64,000 nucleotides of DNA from assembly GCA_013399855.1 (NCBI GenBank), contig VXAY01001956.1, forward strand, positions 1,243,068 through 1,307,067, in the 5' to 3' direction. Origin of the DNA: Oxyruncus cristatus. Its lineage: Eukaryota; Chordata; Aves; Passeriformes; Cotingidae. Below are positions 36,240-48,299 of the stretch, one piece after another. Under the pieces are notes generated by a model that had not been told where the DNA came from, did not search any database, and saw only the letters and a list, made by a program, of their open reading frames with translations. The stretch's first letter is position 1; every line of letters begins with the position of its first letter. The translations under genes and the position numbers were made by a program.

Positions 36240-39200
36240 CTTAATGGTTTTATATAAAAATTTGTACCAAATCTGGAGGTAATATAAGCCTCTGAAGTGT
36301 AAGTGTACCTACAAAAGTAAAGAGAAAGCAGACTTAAGGTACTTGCAGAGGATGATTAGGGGTGTGAAACACAGGGGAATAAAAAGATAAAACTATCCTC
36401 AAGATACCTGTAATAACCATGCCCATAAAAATTCTGCAGGTCAGAAACCACTAATATTAAGAGAAGAACTGTGGAGAGAGTGAATCAAGTGGATAAAAGT
36501 TTTTAGTGAAATATTAACAGAATCTTCATCCCTCTGTTTTGCTTCTCTTTCCAGAAGAGTTCTGATGAGATTTTCAGCATATGGCTCTGCCTGTTCAAGG
36601 CCAGAACAGTTGATGAAATAGGAGGAGCAGTGCAACAAGAGCAGAAATGATCCTAACATGGATAGGACTTTAATACTGAATTTAGAAATAAACATAATTA
36701 GCAAAATTACATGAAGACTAAGTGTGTCCTGGATACCTGCCTACAAGAATTTAACAGAAATAAACTTCAAGAAAGAGTTTCTTTATAATTATATTAATAA
36801 TATATCTAAAAAGTGTTTGAAAGTAAACTAAAACAAGGGAAGATTCAGATTGCTGAAAGCAGAAACTTTAGGAAAAGTGGTGTGTCTCCAGCTGTGGAAT
36901 GGTCTGGGAAGTATGATGACTTTGGAAGATATTTTACACTGTATGGAGATACTACTGCTGTCTTTGATATTTCTGAGCACCAGAACGCACAGGAAAGACC
37001 CAGCACAGTGAGGGAGCAGAAGTGGGAAGTGACAACCAACAAGTACACTGTGACTCGACAAGAAAAGAGAATTCTGGTCAGGGAATTCAACATATCTGGA
37101 GCCTGTTGCCTTGTCCAAGTCGCTCATCCGAAGGTGGCCAAGTCGTGCCCTACCTTTTGCCAGTCTGCCTGATGACTAAGTTGATGACTGGACGGGCTGC
37201 CTCGAGCTGCTGCGCTGAAATGGACTGAGTGAAGGCATTTCACATGAAGCGCATTTCTGCAATGCACAATAGATGAAAGAGATGACTCAAGTGCTTTCTG
37301 CCAGTGGCAGATTAAAAGATTAAAATTAAAATTGTAAAGGTGTGTTATGCAAAAGGATGCTGACACAGTGTGAGACCTGGCATTGTGGTGGCTGACTTTG
37401 AAGTGGCTGGCATCTGCTTCTGAAGTGCAATCTACCACCCCATGTCAGCTGCCTGCACTGTCTACAGTGCTCTTCCAAATGAGATTCAAAGCAGCAGCAC
37501 ACTGAGCAGTGAGGCACAAACACTACTCCAAGAAAAAATCTAACAGGAGAGGTGTGTCTGAAATTACACCTTCCTTCAGATTTGGACTCCCAGAAGAGGA
37601 TTAGCTATGCTAGGGAACCACAGGTCAGCATCTCTCCAGCACAGTAAACCAGCTTCCTAGTTTTAGGCAAAATCTGTGGAGATTTTACTCCAACCTTTTG
37701 GCCTGGGACACTCAGATAGTGCAGTTGTAGTAATCACCCCCCAGTTGTACAATGCATGTCTTCTCGAGGACACAGGGAACTGTAGACGTTGAGATGCTTA
37801 AGCACTTTCAGTCCCAGCTGCAGAAACTTCTGTTGGTCCTAACAGAAACCATCCTGGATATGCTGGGCTACAAAGAGAAACAAAAAGGTAGCACAGTACA
37901 ACAGGCAGGCTGATGGGGCACATCCCAGTTAGGGTGGATGAACAGAGAACACTTCCTCTACATTTTAACTACAGCATCTGACACTGCTGTGTTTTCAGCT
38001 GACCTTATTCTACTTGAATGAATTAGACTTGGTCTGACAAACAGACACAAGACTGAATGCCTAAAGAGATATATGTAGAGAAAGCCTGAGGTAAAACATG
38101 GGTGGTGAACATCCACTTACATGGAGTATGCCCAGATGCAAAATTTCAGATGTGAGGGAACTAATGAGGGAACTAACTGGTAAAACTGAAGTGTCTGCAG
38201 ACCAAGAGGCTGCAGACCAAGGGATTTCTAAATGAAGTATAAATACTGCCAAAGCTCCCCAAGAGTACAAATCTTTCATCTTTTCAGAATATGAAACTGA
38301 GAAACAGCAAAGGACAGAAGGCAATATCAAAAAAACAATGGAAGATAATTTTGGGTTTTTCTTAAATATCAGAGGTGCAAACTATGGTGTAATTTATTCA
38401 TGAAGTGTGAGTTAGACAAATATACTAGCTATGCTGAGCATATACAGGCCACCACAGCCTGCCCTCAAAAGGTGCAAAGCAAATAATGTAACATTAAAAG
38501 AGTACAACAAAACATAGAGTTAAATGCAAACCCATAAAATAATTGCAAAAAATCACCGCTATTTTGGTTATGAGAGCACTCCAGAAAACTGGTACAGGAT
38601 TACATGCCACTGAGAAAAGTCCTGCATGCACAGATGGAATACTACTGTTGCTTTCTAGGAGTTAAGCCTATTAAAAATCCTAAATCGTACCCTAAAATAC
38701 ATGTCTTTTACTAAATGTAAGAATTTGTGAGTTGCAATTCTCATTTGTTCACCTTTGCTAGTTACCATAATCAACCAGTACCACTGCTGCTCTTCTTTGT
38801 CTGTATTCTTCCTAGTTCTAACTTAGGTGCTCCTAACTGCTTTCCTCATTGTGCACGGACAAACAGGAAGACGTTGTCCTTCTCATAATATTCCAGGATC
38901 TTAAAAATAAAATAGAAATAAAAAAATAAGGAAAGTAATTCACCTTAATTGCAGATTGACAAAGGTGATGTATGGCAGATTCTGTTTTAGTGCACGCATA
39001 CAATGCTTCTACATTCACCTTATGTACAACCCCCCCCCGCATTATTAAAGACAAATAAAGTTGCAAAGTAGTATTTAAGGCATAGCACTTTTACCTGTGT
39101 GGAAGATTATGGGTAGGATATGGATTCCTACAATAGCTTCACTATTGTAGAAAGCTTGCCTTTGAATGGTACACATTGTTCTTAGTTGAAAAGTCATGAT

Positions 39201-42200
39201 TTAAAACCTAAATCCAAGCACTGCACAAAACCTCATCACTGAAGTCAGGTGGAAGCTCAATGATCAATTAGTTCATGGAAAACATGATGCAAAGGCAAGA
39301 GACACAAAACTAATACCTCAGAAGAATGGAGAGCACTATTAACAAAATCAATTACGTTTGCAACAGCAGATGACAGTTCCCTACCCTCCCAGACTCCTAG
39401 GTCAGCAACTATTTCTGTCTTTGGTGAGAGACTTTTCATCTCAGGCTACTGAATGGTGCTGACAAACACTGACCTTGCTTAACCATGGTTATTATCTACG
39501 TTCACCACTACAAATTTAACAGCACTTCTGTTTTACGCTGCTTTCTCTGAACCATTTCTTCCTGGCTTCTCACTCAGGCCTGGCTCAGGATTCCTCTTTG
39601 CCAGTGTGAAGCCTCAGTGTCAAGTTTTCCCAAATGTGTTTTGCCTTTTTTATTTTTTTTATTTTTTTCAATCTACGACCTGGCTTGGCTGGCTGAAGGG
39701 GAGAGGCTCAGCAGTCTGTCAGGTCTGACAGTTTCCCCAGGGTGGAGAAGCAGACACAGCTCTTTCAAAATGTATTAGAGTGCCAAAGGGACTATTAAGA
39801 ACAGAAAAAGAAGGGAAAAAAGTCCACTGGATTCTACTTTCTGAGTATGCAGTGTGGAATAAAACAATTCATGTCCTAAGCTGGGAAGACCAAACAGAAA
39901 AGCAAATTCCCTGTGGGAAAATGAAAACACAGGTTTTCTTGCATTCATAATTACAGAGCATAGTTGTCCAGGTAGTTCAACTTTTTACAACATACATTGT
40001 ATTTAAGCAGATTTTCTATGTTGCTCAACTCAACTATTAAATTACTAGACACAGCTGTGCAAAATTTCACACTAAAGAGAGTGTGGTAATTTGACACTGT
40101 GAGCAGTTAATTTTGATAGATGGAAAATATGCAATAATAAGAGAGGAGACTTGAGTAAAGCGAAAAAAAAAAGCATTATAAAATGTCATACCTTAAAATA
40201 TCATTGGTTCAGAAGTCTCACTATTGTTGGTATGAGCTGCTAAATGAGCAGTGGAAATTCTGTATTTCAGGGAAGAATAAATAGGCTGTTCCTTAAGTGT
40301 TGGATGTTTGTACTCTAATAATAAGTGTATATATGTTAACAGAAAGAATGGAGTTAGAACTGTCAAAGGTGGTTGGCTCTAAATCGCTTCAGGAGAGCCT
40401 TGCCAGTGAGAAGTCTCAAGTGAAATATGGTATTCTCCCATTCAGCAGTGAGGATGAAATCGATAGCCCATTCTTCAAAGTTAATAATAATCTTTATATA
40501 ACATCAATTTTTTAAAAATGACAAGAATATTTATAAAAAAATCTGATTTATCGCACATTGAGGATATGCTTTGCCTGCAGAAGCCATCTGCCTCTGCACT
40601 TCACAACTCTGTTTTCTGTAGGAGACAGGCTGTCATATGAAACATTTCTTTATGCTGTTTATTTTGGGGTTCTCAGTTGAAGGACATCAAATATTTTGTA
40701 TACTTTTTTCCAACACAAGAAGACATACTTGAAGGCTGACACATGAATCAAAGGCCCAGGGAAGGTGTTAAGCTTGCATAAAAGTTTAAGTGGAGTGAAG
40801 ATTGGGTAAGACAACTGTTGACGGCTGGAAAAGTTTTCAAGCAAAAAGGAGAAGGGTTATAGTAGTGTTTGAATCTGAATGAACCAGGGTACTGAGCAGA
40901 GTAGTCTGGAAAAACAAGTGGTTTGTTTGCTCCAACACGAATAAGTGCACTTTTGATACTGCAATTACGGCAACAGTGCCCTTCTATAATTCTCTTCAAA
41001 CAAGCATTTTTTTCGCACGTGTGAACATTTACGACGGAGTTCTATTAAGAAAGTGTATTGTTAACTCTCCAAAGATTAATTCCTTTTCTTAGCTTTTTAG
41101 TTCTGTTTTGTTGTTAAGATTCTAAAATTTTGTGAGGGCAGTGACTTCCCAGTTGTAGGTGCACATATACATGCCTCGCTGTTAACTATATCTACTTATA
41201 CACGAAGGGAAAGTGGGGAAAAAAAAAGATCGTTTCAGGACTTGATAAAGATCTGATCTGTTTTGGATGTAGATGTTTCAGGGACAAAACCGGGAGTGTG
41301 CTTTACAGCTTGTTTTGCAGCAATATGGTCAACTTCAAAACTCCAACAATAAGAAGAAATAGTAGCAGTGATCCTAAGGTTTTTGCTGTAGAGTCACGTT
41401 ATGGAACATTCTAGGTGGGCAAAATCAGAGCACATCCAGCTAGTTCCTTTTCTAGCAGAAAAGGAAGCACTCTAGTTAACCAAGCACAGCTGTGTCCTCA
41501 GTAGAGGAGAGAAAAACAAACATCTTTCCTTGAAAGAAGAAGCTTTTGATGGCAAAAGCTCAGTCAAGACATGTAGTAGGTAAAAAATGAATGAATGAAA
41601 AAGGAAAAAAGAAGTAATGTGCTAAGGAGGCAGCTGAAAGAATGAAAAAAGAGAAAATGCAAAATATCGAGACAGAGAGCCAGAGAGAGAGAGGAACTGA
41701 AGGAATGAGGGCAAGGAAATAAGAACATTTAAATACTTATCTGGATCAGTCCAAAGCCACTAATTTTTGTAATACTTTCTCATCAGTTTCAACAGGAACT
41801 GGCTCAGGGTTGTACTTGAGTTTATATTTCTGTTAGACATGCAACTATGTGCAGCAAAAGGAAAAAAACTGTAGGATCTGATTGTTCAAAATAGAAGGAG
41901 TGCTGGGCTGACAAGTCTGGGGGAAAAAATTCTGCCCACATAAGTAATAAAATGGCTTAGAGCATATTCTAGGTTCATGTGTGTTTCATGTGGGTTCAGT
42001 TGGAAAGACTGGCAGATGTGGTGAATACACACCTCATTGCTCCTTTAGTGGTTGTATGTTTTTGGAATAAAAGTTCATTTAGGACAAGTTGTATCTGGAA
42101 GAGAAGCAAGAAATAGCAGGCAATTCTGGTACCATTTCGTCAGATACAACATAAAAGGAGCTGATGTATGCTGAGATGGAAATGTATGCTAAAAGTGTTA

Positions 42201-44074
42201 TGAAGTGAAGAAAAGCTTGGAAGACAACTCCCCTTCAGGGCTTAGGTATACACAAAATCCAGAGTTCTTTCAGTTTAGTGACAGGTATTATATTTTTTCC
42301 CCTCAAAGAAGAAAACAAAATCCAAGACCCCCTAATCTCAGGCAAAAAAGTTTCAAATTCCACCTTCCTTCAAGTTCAAATCAAATAATCAACCCAAAGG
42401 GCCAAGTCACCTTTTTCTGAGAAGTTTAAAAAAGACTCATTATGCTGGCTCACCAAAGTCCACAACTGCAGAGAACCTAACTCAGGAGCACATGTAGCAT
42501 ACAACAGTGACAGAGTCAGACCTTGGATAACTGGCACCAGTTATCTCCCCATGTTCCCCTTCCTAAAAAACCGCTTGCACCTCCCTGCTCCTTCCTCTTG
42601 CCCTCTCCTTATAGGTGCAACACGCCTGGGGAGAAGGTGCTTTGGAGGGAAACAGGGGAAACAGGGAGAGAGCAGACTTCATAGGACATATTCGATCTGA
42701 AAGACGCCAGGGTGCATAATAAATTGCTGAACTGGGGAATCAAAAGAGACTGTGGGAAGAATAAAAGCAGTCTAGACTTCTTACAGTAAAAACAGAGTGC
42801 AAAATCAAAACCTGTAGTATATTACTATCATGTGTAAGAAGTTACAGGTCTTTTACAAGTCATTCCAAAACACTTTCTCAGGACAGAAGTCCATTTTGGC
42901 CGCAGAAAAGCTACAACATACAGCCTGGGGATTTCTGGGAAGGGCATTGACCAGTGTGAGCTCCTCCACTGAGTGCCATTGCACTTGCTCTACATTACAG
43001 GAAGCAATTCAGCAGATACACGTGCAATCAAATGAATTTTGCGAGTATATACCCAGTAAATTTCATGGCTAGGTATTACATGATAACAACTCCAAGTTAG
43101 CAAAAGTTTATGTGTTAATCATTCTGGTGTCCCAGCCAGGAGAGCCACAGGTATTGCCATAATGCAAAATGAAAAAAAACCCAACCAAACTCCACCTTTT
43201 TCTTGCCAAAACATGGATATGCACCAAATGCTTTTCAAAATTTTAAAAAGTCAAAATACACAGTACTGTATTCTTGTTTCCAGTTTCCAATATGGCTGGA
43301 TATTGGGAAGAAAATAACAGATATGTTACATGAAAATGAGCAAGAGAAGAAAAAAATGGATTTGTAGTTTGCCTAAACAAAACTCTCTGATCATTTTTAT
43401 TATTCACAGCGTGTTCTTTCAGCAGATGATATCATCTACTGCTACAGCCCTTATTCTATCAGAATTACCCCTGGGGCAGCTTAGGGATGGCCTGATAAAT
43501 GGTGATTCCTACGAACCCAACAGCTTTCCTCTGCAAAACTAGCAGAGGAGATCAAACAGAGGGACTGCAGCTGTTCAGCTGTACCAGCCAAAACACAGAA
43601 AATAGGTCACATAAGGGGATACAACTATTCTGTAGCTCGAAGACCTTGGAGCCATTCTCTTGAGGTAAGCCACTCTTCCTAATGTTTATAAAATGAATTA
43701 TTTTCACCCAAATTTCATGGAAGTCCATAAAGAATCAGCAGAATACTGTTTTTCACAGAGTCTATAACTGGTATTTCATGATCCATGTAATATTCAGTTA
43801 CTGTGGTTCTTAGTGGGTTTTGAGTTCTTGAGATCTTTTTAATAAACTAGTCAGCTTGTCAGTTTCCTGATGTTTTTTTCTTGTAAGACATTACAATCTT
43901 TGATAAACAGTCTGTGATTGGAGTTTTTGCAGTAGTTACTGACTACTGACATGCCACCTTAACGTTTTTTGCCCTCTGTAACTGTATTTTATCATTGGAG
44001 CCCCAAAGAAGTACTTTTTCACCTAGACTGTCTCAAGTGAGCATTTATTTTCTTTGAAGAGAAGCAATACAATT

Positions 44075-44119
44075 AAAAAAAAAAAAGGAGAAGGAAAAAA
44101 GAAAAAAAGGAAAAGAAAA
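44075..44119 (+). repeat. Pure purine tract (A-rich with G)
   Basis: All 45 bases are purines, beginning with 12 A and continuing as short G runs among A runs. It is low-complexity sequence and lies about 350 bp before the 44.5 kb palindrome. Confidence 0.85.
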
Positions 44120-44471
44120 CCCCTACCACTTTTCCCAGAATAATCTTCAATATCTTAATGCAGAATTTGGTGGTAAAATGAACACTGCACGTGTCCAGAA
44201 AAGTCACAGTTCAGCCAGTGAGCACGTGCTGGTAGCTGTGCACAATAGCTTGCAGAGTCAGGGCCTGAATCAGCAGTAATTTATGAGGTGCTGTGAGGAG
44301 CTGTTTCACGAGACATAGACAACAAAATCACATTCTGTACTCTGGTTGTTAAGGACAGAAAATTCTATCAGTATTTTTACCCTACTCTTTTTCAAACGTT
44401 AGGTACAATAAATTTCACAGATTGTGCTGACCACGTTAATGATGTATTTTGTTTCATGATGATCTTCTACC

Positions 44472-44505
44472 CAATTTTCAGGACAAATATTTGTCCTGAA
44501 AAGTG
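44472..44505. repeat. Long near-perfect palindrome
   Basis: The 28 bp at 44475-44502 are a perfect palindrome without spacer. The left arm is TTTTCAGGACAAAT and the right arm its exact reverse complement. After one mismatched pair (44474/44503) the symmetry continues for two more pairs, to 44472 and 44505. No other palindrome of this length was noticed in the window. Confidence 0.95.
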
Positions 44506-45025
44506 AATACTTTCTTTTTAAAACATAAGTAAAAATATTACTCTGAAATGCACCTGTATGTAGGACAGTCACCTAAGCCTCAATTTGATCTTAAAACAAC
44601 ACCTAAATGATAGATAGCTTCACTAGTCTTATTAATTTCCTCTGTTCCCACATTATATTTCAGAAAGCATTAATTGTGTAAATATGATTCCAGTAATAAA
44701 TCTAAATCGATAGGGGAAAATTACAGATGTTAAAAAAAGATGCAAAATACCAATCCAGACCATACTGCATTCAAGTACATACTTCTGTTATTGTCTCAAG
44801 CATTCAATGAAGTCAGGAATAGTTTCTGTTTTCTTTATTATCAATTTACCTTATTCAGGTCCTCATTCCCTTGAAAGACTACTTGTAGGCTTCATTACTT
44901 GATTTCTACTGCTTCTCTGCCTTTGGTTTCATGGCAACCAAGGTAAAATTAGTAGCAGAAAGGAATTCCCAAGCAGCCCTAAGGTAGAATCTTAGGAAAT
45001 TCACCTTTTTGTTTTACAAACTTGA

Positions 45026-46365
45026 AGAATCACAGGTTGGCTAAGGTAGTAAGGGATCTCCTGAAGTCATCTTGTCCAACTCATTTGCTCAAGCATGGCC
45101 ATCTAGAGCAGGCTTCCCAGGTGGCTTTTGAATATCTACAAGGATGGAGACTCCTCCATGTCTGTGGGTAGCCTGTACCAGTGCTCAGTCATCCTCACAG
45201 TGAAAATGTGTTCTCTGATGTTCAGATACAACCTCCTGTGTTTCATGTTGTTCCCCTTGCCTCTGGTCCTGTCACTGAGTGCCACTGAAAAGTGCCTGGC
45301 TCCATCCCCTTTGCCCCATCCCTTCAGGTATTTATATACCTAGACAAGATCCCCTGCAGTCCCAGCTCCCTCAGTCTTTCCTCATAGGAGAAACACTTTG
45401 GTTTCTTCATCTTTGTGGCCCTTCATTGAACTCTGTTGTATGTCCACGTCTCTCCTGTACTGGGAAGCCTGGAACTGGACACAGTACTCCAGGTGTGGCC
45501 TCACCAGTGCTGAGCAGAGGGGAAGGATAAGCTCTTTTCACCTGCTGTCAATGCTTTGCCCAGTGCATCCGAGGATATCTTTGGCCACCTTTGCGGCCAG
45601 GGCACACGGCTGTTTTTTTTTCCATGTGATGCCTATCAGAAACCCTGCTCTTTTTCTGCCAAGCTGCTTCCACCTCGTCAGCCCCCTGGTAATTGTGAAG
45701 ACCCCAAATTTGTTAATCTGGGTTTTCCCCTTATGTCATCCCCTGAAACCCCCTCTTTGTAATAAATTGTAATAGTTACAATACCCTGTTGAATATGCAG
45801 ACTCTATACCCTTTAAATATGAACTTGTAAGTCCAATAAAGGATTCCAGTTTCTTGCCTCCGCTGGGATTGCTTAGTCAGGTAACTAGGCTTGTTCCTCC
45901 CTGGGTGCAGGACTTTGCACTTCCTCTTTCTGAGCTGCCTGAGGTTCCTGTCAGTCCATTTGTCCAGAATTTCAAGGACCCTCTGCATGGCAGCACAACC
46001 CCCTCGTGTATTGGCCATCCCTGCCAGTTATGTGTCATTAGCAACCTTTCTGAGAGTGTGCTCCTCACCATCACCCAGATCATTGTGGAAGATGTCGAAT
46101 GGGACTGTACTCAGTATTGACCCTGGGATATACTGCTACCTACTCGCCTCCAGCTGGACTTAGTGCTGCTGATCACCACCCTCTGGGCCCAGCCATTCAG
46201 CCAGCTTTCAATTCACCTTGCTATATGCTCATACAGCCCCTACAGCACACTTTCTCTATGAAGATATGGTAGATACTGTCAAAAGCCTTACTAAAATCAA
46301 GGTAAACAGACGGTATCCACTGTTCTTCCCTCATTTACCAGGCCAGTCCTTTCATCATAGAAGTT
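45026..46365 (-). mobile_element. CR1 LINE 3' part, antisense, interrupted by an LTR
   Basis: The plus strand starts with the reversed CR1 terminus ('AGAATCACAGGTTGG', 'CTTGTCCAAC') and follows the antisense 3' UTR and C-terminal reverse transcriptase for about 1.15 kb. Landmarks are 'GGACACAGTACTCCAGGTGT' near 45478, 'CCACCCTCTGGGCCCAGCC' near 46177, and 'TGTCAAAAGCCTTACTAAAA' near 46278. It ends near 46365, at the 5' truncation. An unrelated 186 bp LTR-like insert splits it at 45694-45879. Several open frames on the plus strand here are antisense readings of this element and are not genes. Confidence 0.9.
45694..45879 (+). mobile_element. Short solo LTR-like insertion inside the CR1
   Basis: The host CR1 sequence stops at 45687 and resumes at about 45886. 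The 186 bp between begin with TG (TGTGAAGACC) and end with CA (TTAGTCA). They carry AATAAA at 45835-45840 followed by a short GC-containing end, as in R-U5 of a retroviral LTR. Flanks are GGTAAT (45688-45693) and GGTAAC (45880-45885): a 5 bp perfect, or 6 bp one-mismatch, target duplication. No internal retroviral genes are present, so it would be a solo LTR. It is very short for an LTR, and another kind of non-autonomous element is possible. Confidence 0.6.
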
Positions 46366-48299
46366 TATCCCCCTTACCTAAAAGGAGGTTGTTAAACTGA
46401 ATCTGTGGTTTGATGAGATAGTTATTTCTCTATCAGGATTTATGTGCAGTGAAAATTGCTAATACACTTGTGTGCACCAGCCACCGCTTGGAGAGCCACC
46501 AAAACCAGTCAAGTATCAGTAGCTATCTTGATGAAAGCACTTGGCCAGCACTCATTTGAAAAAGAACACAACTAAAGAAGGGAAGTGGGAAGAAATAGAA
46601 TTATCACCATTTAAACAAGTTAGAATGGAAAATACCATTTAATGGACAAATACCTGTAAGTAGTCAGTTTTATTTGAACTTCTCTCTGGTGTATGAAGCT
46701 ACCGTGAAAAGCTCTGCTGTTGCCATGACTGCACTGCTATATGATGAGAGAAGATGAAAACTTTTAAGCACGCAGTTGCAGGAAGCAGTCTGAAATTTCT
46801 GTTCTTTTCATTATCAGGCCATGAGCTAATTAGCTGGAATAAGTTCGAAAACTTCCCTCATGGCATATTAATTCACAATGCATATTCATGGGGGTTCCTA
46901 CTCATCCTCTCAGGCATCCTGGACTGCCTACTGAGAGGCAGCATGGTTTGCCCTCCAGTACTGCCCTGCAGAAAAGTGGGTATAACACCACTTACTGTGT
47001 TTTGAAGTCTAATTAGCTGTTTGCAAAAAGAACTGAGGTCGGCAGATGAAAAGTGCTTCAGAAATGCAAAATATTATTATTACTATTAATAATAATAATA
47101 AAGCACACACACCAAATAATTACCATAGCAAAACAACACTGATAATTTATAAGGTTCCCAAACAGTATGAAATGGATGTTAAAGGGAAGTTGACAAAATA
47201 CCTTCTTTTCCTTCAGCAAAACCACTTGAATGTCATTGTCCTTGCTTGTTTCAATAGATACTGTTAATAATGCAACTGGCATTAAATGTTGTGCATAAGC
47301 TAGGTGACTTTTCTAAATAGAGAAAATAATACAGCTAATGTTTTAAAATGCAGTCCGTATTAGGTTAACAAATACTGAATGTTAATCAGGAGATTTTCCA
47401 GATTTTCAAGCACTGAATTGGCTGGTCTCTTGAAAAACATGACCTATTTTTAAACACTGATCTTCAAAATGCTCTACTTACAGTCTTATGTTCAAAGTAT
47501 TAGGCTGCAAGGTTTGGAACAATCTAAATAATTGATGATCTCCTAATCAAAAGGGACATACATCAAAGAGAAAAAGCTACAGTTCTGTTCATTGAAAGAG
47601 TTAGGCAAACATGGGAAAAAGGAGTGTCCTGTCTGAAAATCTGACCAAAAAAGGAATCAAATTACTACTGAACGCATTTTTTGCAGACCACTCCTATCAC
47701 AAATCCCACAAATTGTTTATGAGGAATAATTCCATTGACAACATCAAGTAAAAACTGAATCCCAAAGCAAACTAAATTTTTACAAGTCATACTTTTTATC
47801 ACTTTGTACACAAACTGCTATAGACCCTAACCTAAGTATTCAAAAGTCTAATAGACAAGATTCAAATCCTTCAATTTTTTCTACCAAGAATGAATATGTT
47901 TTTGTGACAGGTGACTTGATGGCTTGGAAATTTTTATCTTCCCTGCATAATAAACATTACTGGCTTAAGTTATTTTAGTTAAAAATATTTCAGTTAAACT
48001 GGTGAAAAAATTGCAGAGTTAGAAAAACGTTTTACATTAATAACTGTACACTGGCAAGAGTTCTGATATGAATTAAATGGCTATAAGTTAGGTCAAAATC
48101 AATTTAGAGATGTCACAAAATAAGTCCATCTTAGAATTCACCTTTACTTAAACCCCCTCAGCCTCATATGCAAATTACATCTAAGGATAAATCTTTCAGT
48201 ACCAAAAGAAGTAAATTTCCATGGATTCTAACTTTATAAAATTGTATCTCTTTCCCATAGGTGAAACACATGCTCTGAGAAACCTGGTCTTGTGAAAGA
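46366..48299. other. Unannotated stretch with homeodomain-type motifs
   Basis: No gene is recognised. The shared 11-mer CTAATTAGCTG occurs at 46826-46836 (within a 12 bp palindrome) and again at 47009-47019. An ATT/AAT trinucleotide repeat lies at 47072-47102. An 83-codon frame at 46754-47005 overlaps the motif region and has no recognisable domain. Confidence 0.5.
47072..47102. repeat. (ATT)n/(AAT)n microsatellite
   Basis: Three ATT units pass through a short interruption into five AAT units. The two halves are therefore self-complementary. Confidence 0.85.

Larger units (their letters stand above)
34109..45025. other. Long unannotated stretch
   Basis: No gene is recognised. It holds the poly-T tract with the single N, short tandem duplications (36204-36239, 38153-38221), a perfect small hairpin at 35960-35983, a purine tract at 44075-44119 and a 28 bp palindrome at 44475-44502. 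Open frames at 36441-36659 (minus), 36813-37172 (plus), 40343-40515 (plus) and a possible exon at 43423-43664 (plus) are discussed as findings; none can be named. Confidence 0.5.

Noticed and set aside
45128..46163. Several plus-strand open frames of 68-124 codons
   Set aside because: They are antisense readings of the CR1 (and its LTR insert). CR1 3' regions reversed are stop-poor and GC-richer.
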